The notes under the pieces are model-generated. The model ran no database searches, was not told where the DNA came from, and was given only the letters and a program-made list of their open reading frames with translations. Position numbers and translations under genes: made by a program. Of a stretch of DNA of 24,510 nt, positions 17,535 to 24,510 are shown piece by piece. The DNA comes from Acrasis kona. Lineage: Eukaryota > Heterolobosea > Eutetramitea > Acrasida > Acrasidae. The stretch spans positions 1 through 24,510 of the forward strand of contig JAOPGA020000993.1 in NCBI GenBank assembly GCA_026419775.2. Direction: 5' to 3'. The first letter of the stretch is position 1. Each line of letters begins with the position of its first letter.

Positions 17535-17894
17535 GTGCTCTTTGTAGTACTGCTATATCTTGAGTATTACTCAGTTAATGATATATACAACATGTATTTA
17601 ACTATTTTATCATACAGTGGTTGGATGCACTTTCTAGTATTGGTAGTTTTAAAATCGATCAAATCCGTTATGCCACTATATCATGCTTATTTAGCAGCAA
17701 TTATATTGATGTGTATCCACTTTATAAGGAGTAAGAGGAAGGTCAAGCAAGTTAAAAAGCCTGTTCAATGGATTCATAAGCAGAAAGTAAAAATTGCTAT
17801 ACATCTGTGCCGCTTGTACCCTCTTGAATTGCTACTGGCATCAAAAGAAATTTTAGAGCAGAAGGGAGGTGTATACAATGCTGATTTTAATTGA
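17535..17894 (+). CDS. hypothetical small membrane-like ORF
   Basis: The frame gives about 119 residues from a GTG at 17535 (first ATG at 17589) and is open upstream to about 17470 in the same phase with a basic lead. It contains hydrophobic stretches (LFVVLLYL, WMHFLVLVVL, YLAAIILMCIHFI) followed by a Lys-rich segment. An overlapping frame upstream (17426-17562) reads with several Cys. Neither matches a family I know. It may be a chance frame in AT-rich DNA. Confidence 0.2.
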   Translation: MLFVVLLYLEYYSVNDIYNMYLTILSYSGWMHFLVLVVLKSIKSVMPLYHAYLAAIILMCIHFIRSKRKVKQVKKPVQWIHKQKVKIAIHLCRLYPLELLLASKEILEQKGGVYNADFN

Positions 17895-18069
17895 TTTCCG
17901 AAGGATTAATCATAGTTACATAATCGATATAGAAAGGATTGTAATGTAATTTAATCCTTATATAGATTGACAGTGGATATTGGTCTGCCGCCAAAATGTG
18001 GAGGGTATTTATTAAGTTGTGTGAACGTATTTGTTTCTTGTTTGAAAAAACACATTCACACATATTACT

Positions 18070-19342
18070 ATGTCTCAAGTCCTGCCATCTCAAGAAGAGC
18101 TCTTTGTCGCTGTACAGAACTTACCGGTGAAGAACAACGTTCATTGCCTCAATAGTATTGGTAACAGAGAGTTGGTTTGGCTGGAGACAAAGTTAAGATC
18201 TCTTAATTTAAATTTTCCAGAAGAGTACGATGCGTTAAATGACGTTTGCAAGAAACTCTGCATTGTGCCAATTATTTGGGGGAGTATGTCAAGACCACAG
18301 AAATTTGGTCCTCAAACTCCTTTACAACAGGACAGCGGAGTTGACAACAATGAGGATGAAGCCCCAGAGGATCCAATAAATGTTTATTTAGGCCGAGGCC
18401 ATTTAGAGTGATCAGACGCGGAAGAGGATCCAATAAATGACTAGGAACTTCCGGCCGATCCAACACCGGCTATCCCGCAGGTCACAACACTTGTCCCGCC
18501 ACAAGTCGCGCCTCAAATGGTATCCATGCCGATGTTCCTATGGTGGTAGAGCAAGGAGTCTCCAAAACTCCCAAACAGAAATCTCCTGCTGAGATTCTTA
18601 AAGCAGCCAGGTCATTTTTGGATGTAGAAAGGAAGGATTGCCTTCAAAATATACTATCTGCGGATTTGGACTTGGAGGAGTTTACTCGTCCTTCACCCAC
18701 CACCACACATTCTAAGTCGTTTAAATGGGATAGGACAAAACTTGTTAAGCAGGGCCAGCTAAAAAAGTCCTCATTAATGTTTGGGACAAACTTATCAGCT
18801 CAGGTCTCATGTTGGAACTTGGTTTGGAGAGGTACGAGAGCTCCATCGAAGCCACAAATGGTTTGTTCTTCAATTATTCCGATCACCGGGCCATGGTGGC
18901 TGCTCACAATTGCTTGGTTAAATCCTTACAGTTTGTGCACACGGCTGCATTTAAGGACGTTTCCGTGGCGGAAGAAGTTGGTGCGCTATCATTGCATAAA
19001 ACTATAGAACAGGAAACAATGGAGGCGTCTGATAAGGCTGCAAAGTCTATTCTTAAGAAGGCCGACATAAACTTCACCCTCAAAAGACTTCGCGAAGCGG
19101 ATTTTGACAGGGGAGCGAAGAAGCATAAGTTGGATTACAACCTTGATTTCAAGCAACAAAAGCAACAACAGCAACAACAAAAACAACAGCAACAACAACA
19201 GAAACAACAACAGAAACAACAACAACAACAACAGAACAACAAGAAGGACAAAAATCCCAAATGGAACAAGAAGAAGAATTCCTTTCGAGACGGAAGAGGT
19301 CGAGAAGGAAGTAACAATTCTTCCACAAAGGACACTCAATGA
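18070..19342 (+). pseudogene. DIRS-type Gag-like protein, copy 2
   Basis: ATG 18070 opens a 113-residue N-terminal piece that stops at 18409-18411. A second phase from 18540 and a third from about 18765 continue the protein, the last shift lying at an AAAAAA run near 18760. The third phase carries the LMLELGLERYE motif shared with the copy at 2-652, a helical domain, then the poly-Gln tract and a basic tail with RGREG. A 16-base phrase GAGGATCCAATAAATG occurs twice (18368, 18425), suggesting a small internal duplication near the first stop. The copy is therefore inactive. The 5' start of the transcript is probably near 18050. Confidence 0.6.
19155..19238 (+). repeat. (CAA/CAG)n tract encoding poly-Gln
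   Basis: About 84 bases of CAA/CAG with scattered AAA/AAC codons. In the Gag-like frame it reads poly-Gln with Lys. In the overlapping frame it reads Asn/Ser/Lys. Confidence 0.9.
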
Positions 19343-20080
19343 CTGCTCCATGCCAGTTTTGATCCCGAAGTCAGAGTTTCGAGGAGGTCNAGTGTCGAAG
19401 AATTGGAGAGCTTGGGCGAAATACCCGGTGGCGAAATTGATTCTCAACACAATTCGTTATGGAATTCGCCTTCCTACAAACAACTTGGTTGTGAAGAACA
19501 AGGGTCGGAACATGGACTTTACAGACAATCAAGCCAATTGGTACAGGGACCATTTGTTGAACCTGGTCAACACGGAACAGGTGATCAAAGCAATAGATGT
19601 GAAATTGAAGAAGGGAACAAAAGTCATCTTCTCGCCTATTCACTTGGTCCCCAAGAAACCTCCTGTCCCGTGGAGACCCATCATAAACCTGCGCACCATC
19701 AATGAAAACTTTGAAGCAGTGAAATTCAAGATGGAAAGTATTGCAGTGATTGAGCTTGGCACCTATTGGGGTACAGATTTGAAGGAGAGGAATACATGTA
19801 CTCGACGCTATACTTTGGATTGAACATCGCCCCAATAGAGTTCTCCAAAGTGGTTGGGGCTGCAGTACGGATTCTCAGATCAGAAGGAATTCTAATATTC
19901 TTTTATCTCGACGACCTACCCATCCTTGCCCCGGACCAGGAGATGTCAAGAAGATACACCAGAAGGACAATCCAACTTTTACAGGAGTTGGGATTTATCA
20001 AAGGACAAGAGCGTGTTGGAACCTGTTCAGAAAATAGAACACCTGGGCATAATCTTCGACTTTGTAGAAGGATCAATCCT
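19314..20080 (+). pseudogene. DIRS-type reverse transcriptase, copy 2, internally deleted
   Basis: The N-terminal part overlaps the Gag-like frame and continues as PKSEFRGG...SKNWRAW, SPIHLVPKK and INLRTINENFEAVKFKMES, all as in copy 1 (an N lies at 19390). After 19755 about 110 bases present in copy 1 are missing; these encode motif A with the first catalytic Asp. A new phase resumes with YMYSTLYFGLNIAPIEFSKV (motif B) and FFYLDDLPILAP (motif C). Near 19996 the phase shifts again to IEHLGIIFDF, the connection region toward RNase H. Loss of motif A makes it inactive. Confidence 0.75.
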
Positions 20081-20380
20081 ACACAATTTGGTCAGAGATT
20101 CACAAAACAAAAGCACTTATTTGTTCATGAGAATGGAAAACCTTTCACTACTGATGATGTTAGAGAAATTGTTCAACAGATGATTCGTTTTGTTGGGCAA
20201 AAAGAAGTATGTGGTGCTCACTCTCTAAGATCTAGTAGTGCCACTCTTGCAGCCAAAGCTGGTTTATTTTTAGAAGAAATTATAGCTATAGGCAGATGGA
20301 AGTCAGAGTGTGTTCATTGCTATATTCACACTTTAGTAGGTGTTGGTAAGAAGTTATCTACATTGATGTTCAAGAGTTAG
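20081..20380 (+). pseudogene. DIRS tyrosine recombinase, C-terminal part
   Basis: The frame resumes with HLFVHENGKPFTTDDV and then the C-terminal catalytic region: GAHSLRSSSATLAAKAG (the H-x-L-R box with catalytic Arg), AIGRWKS (the G-x-W box) and CYIHTL with the Tyr nucleophile at 20321-20323. DIRS elements use such a recombinase instead of an integrase to insert a circular intermediate. The RNase H, methyltransferase and N-terminal half of the recombinase are missing between 20080 and here, so a deletion joins the end of the reverse transcriptase to the end of the recombinase. The terminal stop is TAG at 20378-20380. Confidence 0.75.
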
Positions 20381-20401
20381 TATTTTGTTTGTCTAATCGT
20401 T

Positions 20402-20560
20402 GATTTGTGCCTTGCATAGATCTCATTGATCACATTCTGTGCCACGCACAGTTCTTTATATTATTTAAGCCACGCTTAGATTTGGATCTTTCAGATCATT
20501 TTGCAGATGCCACGCATCTGCAATCTATATATTGAGTAGTGCCACGCATTACTCAGGGTT
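20402..20560 (+). repeat. array of short hairpins with constant 3-base loops
   Basis: Six adjacent inverted repeats with 3-base loops: 20406-20418 (CTT loop), 20437-20451 (CAC), 20466-20478 (CAC), 20485-20497 (TTC), 20501-20523 (CAC, 10-bp stem) and 20533-20555 (CAC, 10-bp stem with one G-T pair). Five of them have the core GC-NNN-GC. The outer stem sequences all differ, yet each pairs with itself. The array begins about 20 bases after the recombinase stop, in the 3' region of the DIRS copy. Confidence 0.75.
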
Positions 20561-20644
20561 GAATGTGTCTTCAGGTTTATTCCTGTCAGCTGGTTTGCAC
20601 ACTTGATATTTTGGTATCTAAAGGATATGTCAGCGTGATGCCTC

Positions 20645-20717
20645 GTCTGGTGCAGACTGCTTTCTCTATAAGTAGCGATTAATCAGCTGCTTTGGTTTGG
20701 TTGTGGTGCTTCGCACT
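20645..20717 (+). repeat. further triloop hairpins downstream of the array
   Basis: GTCTG-GTG-CAGAC (20645-20657) and GTGC-TTC-GCAC (20706-20716) follow the same design. A longer pairing CTCTCGG ... CCGAGAG closes the region at about 20716-20762. Confidence 0.55.
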
Positions 20718-20765
20718 CTCGGTAAGCGCATATGTAAGAACACCACCCTTCGCTCCGAGAGCATT

Positions 20766-20980
20766 AACCTTGTCCAAAAGCGATTGTGAAGTTGGAATTT
20801 GAGAATGTGACATAGTGATGTGTAAACGATTAATTTCGAACAATCTTTCACAAACGCGTACTCAACTCATTTTAACCGGTCAATCTCCCTCCAAATCTGT
20901 TACAATGGGTTAATAAATAAAATAAAATACATTCTTTATCGTAGAGGGTAAATAATATTAGTCCTATGGAAATATAATAA
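20766..20980 (+). repeat. 215-bp direct repeat, copy 1
   Basis: Identical by eye to 22503-22717. It starts AACCTTGTCC and ends AATATAATAA. It contains no gene. Transposase-like coding sequence begins directly after it. Confidence 0.85.
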
Positions 20981-22311
20981 AACTTGAACAGAGTGGATTC
21001 AGATTTGTTTGAAACAATGAGATTGATGCTACTGCGTACCTTGTCAAATATTATAAAACCAAACATATGAAAAGAGTACAGTTTAAAAAGTTTATGATTA
21101 AACTTTATTCAAAGGCTCGAACTAATATGCCACAAAGTTTATCTACATTCTTAAAATCTGCAGAATCAATTCTCAAGTTACTGCCTGTTTTACTTAGTGA
21201 TCACGAACTGTGTACCTTGATTTTCATTGCAAATGATGTCAACTTATCACAAATTGGTTTGGACCACTTTAAGCTTGACAAAACAAAAGGATTAACAAGG
21301 GAAACAAAAGTTGCTTGTCCCAAAGTTGGTACTGGTGCCTCAGCTTTAAAAGACACTTCTACAAACATGTTTACGGATATATCCAAGCTTCTTAAAATTT
21401 GCAACAATAGAGATGCGGTCCAACAAGATTTTGTAGATATGATTACAAAGCTAGTAACATGCAGAAGTCAGGAGGCAGTCCAACTTCAACTATGGGATGG
21501 ACTTTGTAATTCAATCTTGATGTAAGGTGAGAAAATGAAGATTGTCAGTGAGTATGTTACTCTAGTCAACGCGGCAATTGAAGATGCATCACTGAATTTG
21601 TATTGCAGTGCCAAACTGACAAAAAAAGCACATAACGAGGTAGTATTTGAAGAGCTTTACAGGAAACTGTGTGAAAATATTCCAAAGCAGATTCTTATTC
21701 CCCACTTTACCAATGTGTACCAAATATCTGCATCAAAGGCCAAAAAATTGTTAAAAAATCATTGGTTTTATGAGCAAATTGAAAATGTGTGTTCTAATTC
21801 AAATTCAATAATTTACTCTGTCACATCTACTGGCATCAAGAAAATGTTAGAGTACTTCTTCTTTAAAAATCAAAATCATCTGCCTAATTTGTTCCGTACT
21901 CCAGAATTTGTTGTCAAAGTAATGTCGCAAAAGACAATTATTCAAAACAAAATCAAAATTATCTTTGTTTGTATCAATGCATATGAATTACTTTCTAAAA
22001 AGAACTTGCTTGGTAATTATTAAAAGTACTTATTGTTTTTGAATAGTAACAGTCAGCTATATCCCCTTCTATCAAATCTCAATAAGGAGACATATTTTGC
22101 AGCTAATAACTCAAGCTCACAGATTGAATTAGCTCTAAAAACCACTTCTTGAAAGAACATTAACTCTGTTGGTGTACATTTAAAAACTAAATTTCCTGGG
22201 GTACAATTTTATTACAAAGCTAATTTGCCTAAATTAACCATTGTAATTGGTGGAGATAGTTTTAAAAAAACGAAATATGGTTTTACCCTTCTACTAACAA
22301 GACTGTATTAG
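20981..22311 (+). pseudogene. family X transposase, N-terminal half, copy 2
   Basis: One phase (that of ATG 21067) carries coherent protein from 20981 to 22311, interrupted by TGA 21010-21012, TAA 21523-21525, TAA 22021-22023, TGA 22150-22152 and ended by TAG 22309-22311. The first 300 residues are helical with no recognised domain. The last part reads FPGVQFYYKANLPKLTIVIG and then GDSFKKTKYGFTLLLT, which looks like the first Asp motif of a DDE-type transposase. The C-terminal half lies at 22718-23468 after an insertion of unrelated DNA and one 215-bp repeat. The name family X is mine. Confidence 0.45.
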
Positions 22312-22502
22312 ACAAAACGCAGCGTTTCAGCGCGTTGCAATTTATTGCAATCATATACAACTTTCCCGTTACATAGGTGGTTTTAGTAAATTTTACTTTT
22401 GAAAACATCAGTTTATATGAGCGGAAATGCTCGTGGACGCTAATGTGTTAATACAGTCTTGAGAATTATTTTATTAAAAACCAATTGGGTGTGGCGGGCG
22501 GG
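22312..22502. other. insert with no recognisable gene
   Basis: This segment and the following 215-bp repeat interrupt the transposase. It includes GC-richer phrases (CAGCGTTTCAGCGCG, GGCGGGCGGG) unlike its AT-rich neighbours. Nothing is identified in it. Confidence 0.4.
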
Positions 22503-22717
22503 AACCTTGTCCAAAAGCGATTGTGAAGTTGGAATTTGAGAATGTGACATAGTGATGTGTAAACGATTAATTTCGAACAATCTTTCACAAACGCGTACTC
22601 AACTCATTTTAACCGGTCAATCTCCCTCCAAATCTGTTACAATGGGTTAATAAATAAAATAAAATACATTCTTTATCGTAGAGGGTAAATAATATTAGTC
22701 CTATGGAAATATAATAA
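22503..22717 (+). repeat. 215-bp direct repeat, copy 2
   Basis: Second identical copy, offset 1,737 bases from the first. Transposase coding sequence again begins directly at its right edge (22718). Confidence 0.85.
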
Positions 22718-23468
22718 GGCAAATGATATCATAGGTATCTATATGAAGATAGGCAACTTCAAAAAGGAATTTTTTTCAAAAGCAACAAACAACTTTATAT
22801 TAGCACTTGGTGAAGGTAAAGAATGTACCCATAGTCTCCTCCAAGATCTTTTAGTACCTACAATGCTACAACTAGAAAATTTTGAAAAGAAAGGAATTGT
22901 CCTCAATGGTCAATATTTTGTTGTAAGTATTCATTTTGTTGGTGATATGAAATTCCTCCAAGCAATATTAGGTGTCACATCAAATAAAGATAATCACTGG
23001 TGTATTTGATGCAACCAAAAGGGCAAGGATCTGTTCAAGGAACCAAACAAAAGCTACGTTCTATCGATTTTATGATAGAGAAACACAAATTAAATGTCAA
23101 AGATAAATCTGCCCTCTACCAAACAGAACTACCTATATCCACCTTCTTTTCAATACTTAAATACCATTTTGATCCCCTTCACTTTGGTTTAGCTATGTTG
23201 AAGTCGTTGTTAAAGTTTATTGTCAGTAGAGGCTCTAAAGTAAATGAAGTCAAACAGCTTTTACAACAGCAAAAGTATCTGAAAGAAGTTGTTGATAAAT
23301 CTATTACTAAGGATAGAAAACAAGAGCTGTTTGATTTGTTAAAAATTCCAAAAAACAAGTCGATTAGTCATAAATTACAAACTGTTGATGGCATGTTAAC
23401 AAAGATTGATTCTCATCTTCTTATTGAACCATATCTATATAATAGAACTCTTTTGGCTGTTACATTTT
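22718..23468 (+). pseudogene. family X transposase, C-terminal half, copy 2
   Basis: The first phase gives NNFILALGEGKECTHSLLQD, VVSIHFVGDMKFLQAILGV (a likely second Asp motif) and NKDNHWCI, then TGA at 23007-23009 in a position where copy 1 has His and where a Cys follows (C-x2-C). A frameshift near 23055 leads to the phase open to 23468, with ISTFFSILKYHFDPLHFGLAMLKSLL... as in copy 1 and a basic helical end. The copy is more complete than that at 12780-13207 but also dead. Confidence 0.5.
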
Positions 23469-23552
23469 GATAAATCATGCAATGGGCATGTATTAATTTT
23501 ATTGCCCGTGTATAATACAAAACCTCTTATTTATAATACAATGCACTTTTTA

Positions 23553-24173
23553 TTACATTTCCGGTTTCTTAACAGAAAATTCCCCACACGCCTTTCGGAA
23601 GTTATACAAACCACAAGCCATGCCTACGCAGCGAATGTGAAGCGGTACTGAGTGCTNAAATGCTTTTTTCTTGCTGACTGTCCTGCACTTTTTAAAGAAG
23701 CCATTGATGTGCTCTACAATCTTCTGCTCCCTCCTTGATATACGGTCAAACTCAACTCTGTTTGGGTCCTCCTGGAGTTGTGAGGGTTTATATCCTGCAA
23801 CACAGAAGTCAAGTCCACTATAAGCTGAATCAGTTAGTGTAAAATTTGTCTCAATAGCGCTGCGAATAGTATGGCTGTGATTTGCTTATGTTGAATCATG
23901 CATCAATCCAGGAAACCCAGTTTCAAAGGCGACAATATATCCGTCAAAATCAACTAGTAACTGTGTCACCATACCGTGCATTTCATAGTGAGTATTGTAC
24001 CAAAAATGTTGGCTCTTTTGTGGTCGCAATCTCATGTGTATAGTGCCATCCAAAACAAATAAAATGTTGCTGCTAAGCGATGATTGTGTGGTGGATGCTT
24101 GTTTGTTTGGGATATATCGCATAAAATAGGCGCAGAGCACCTCTGTCATTGTATTGATTGTCGTGCTTAAATT
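23553..24173 (-). pseudogene. Harbinger-like DDE transposase fragment
   Basis: On the minus strand the fragment begins at the edge of the LINE piece (24173) and runs to TAA at 23553-23555. It shows the DDE_Tnp_4 pattern of PIF/Harbinger transposases: LFVLDGTIHMRLRP (first Asp), DFDGYIVAFETGFPGLMHDS (second Asp), and RISRREQKIVEHINGFFKKC (Glu plus Lys), followed by a helical end. A TAA at 23886-23888 interrupts it between the second Asp and the Glu, and an N lies at 23657. The N-terminal helix-turn-helix part is missing, cut off by the LINE insertion. No Myb-like partner gene was seen. Confidence 0.65.
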
Positions 24174-24510
24174 CTTGCCAGGTTCACTTATAAAGGGCTC
24201 ATTTAAATTCTGGGGTCTTCCATTTACACTGTACCAGAGTGGTTTTGATTTTGACGAACATCCTATGACTGACAAGTGTAAAGCTACTATTTATGCTAGT
24301 CTACTTAGTTACACTAGTATGGATGTAGTTAAGCGTTTTTCTAGTAAGATACCAGTCAAAAAGCTACTCCAAGTGTTGAGGAAGATATCAACCATTTTGA
24401 TGGAGACCTCTTACTCCATCTGGCACGCGCGTTGCGCAACACACGCCATCAAATCCGCCAAGCTAGGCGGGCCTTTGGCTGTATAGAGTCATTTATAAAT
24501 ATGTAAATTT
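24174..24510 (+). mobile_element. 5'-truncated LINE fragment, runs off window
   Basis: About 98% identical to 5409-5743 of the first LINE fragment: five substitutions in about 335 bases by my count, no indels. It encodes the last about 100 residues after the zinc knuckle, up to TAG at 24484-24486, and the start of the 3' tail. The left edge cuts into the Harbinger-like transposase. The high identity implies recent activity of this LINE. Confidence 0.8.

Noticed and set aside
19135-19450. Cys- and Leu-rich minus-strand ORFs
   Set aside because: Antisense of the CAA/CAG tract in the second DIRS copy.
20402-20560. CRISPR array
   Set aside because: There is no constant repeat with unique spacers; the units are hairpins with different stems, and the context is eukaryotic.
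20766-20980. Long terminal repeats of a retrotransposon
   Set aside because: The 215-bp repeats lack TG...CA ends, and the sequence between them is transposase-like DNA, not Gag/Pol.
1-24510. tRNA, rRNA or other structured RNA genes
   Set aside because: No A/B-box pairs, T-loop motif in cloverleaf context or rRNA core sequence was found on either strand by eye.

Overview
The window is eukaryotic, draft-quality DNA (single ambiguous bases at 3550, 19390 and 23657). It is dominated by decayed transposable elements. No rRNA, tRNA, CRISPR array or bacterial operon was seen. The evidence for a eukaryote is: very short GT-AG introns, one with a TACTAAC-type branch site; a TATA box in front of a lysine-rich nuclear-type protein; LINE, DIRS, Ty3/gypsy, Plavaka/CACTA-like and Harbinger-like remnants; and two 2-oxoglutarate/Fe(II) dioxygenase relics that resemble the TET/JBP-like enzymes linked to transposons in fungi. 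An early-diverging fungus is my best guess. The species cannot be fixed from this sequence and another protist is possible.

Layout, left to right. 1-1433: 5'-cut DIRS-type retrotransposon copy (Gag-like protein with a poly-Asn tract, then reverse transcriptase). 2076-3250: heavily mutated Ty3/gypsy pol relic. 3644-4316: broken Gln-rich, helical gene. 4317-5791: 3' part of a LINE (RNase H, CCHC zinc knuckle, 3' hairpin, A-rich tail). Its 3' end sits inside the iron-binding core of a minus-strand dioxygenase gene (5792-7030). That gene is divergent from a spliced plus-strand gene of unknown function (7337-9024), followed by an RS-rich frame up to a second, inverted LINE fragment (9225-9696). 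9972-12016: a 2,045-bp palindromic element with perfect 223-bp terminal inverted repeats. 12211-12326: short tandem repeats. 12560-12612: inverted LINE tail. 12780-13207: piece of an unclassified transposase, here called family X. 13208-14893: Plavaka/tnp2-like transposase relic ending in 30-bp repeats.

14994-17354 holds three same-strand genes: a coiled-coil protein, a Ulp1-type (C48) cysteine protease and a second dioxygenase, all with in-frame stops. 18070-20380 is a second DIRS copy, with an internal deletion joining the reverse transcriptase to the end of the tyrosine recombinase. It is followed by an unusual array of short hairpins (20402-20717). 20766-23468: a second family X transposase relic in two pieces, each directly preceded by an identical 215-bp repeat. 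23553-24173: minus-strand Harbinger-like transposase fragment, cut by a third LINE fragment (24174-24510).

The most interesting points are the two differently inactivated dioxygenases, the Ulp1-dioxygenase-coiled-coil group next to a transposase, the hairpin array with constant CAC loops, the palindromic 2-kb element, and the preference of in-frame stops and copy differences for C-to-T/G-to-A type changes. The last fits cytosine deamination or a RIP-like process. All family names come from motif recognition by eye; no database search was run.
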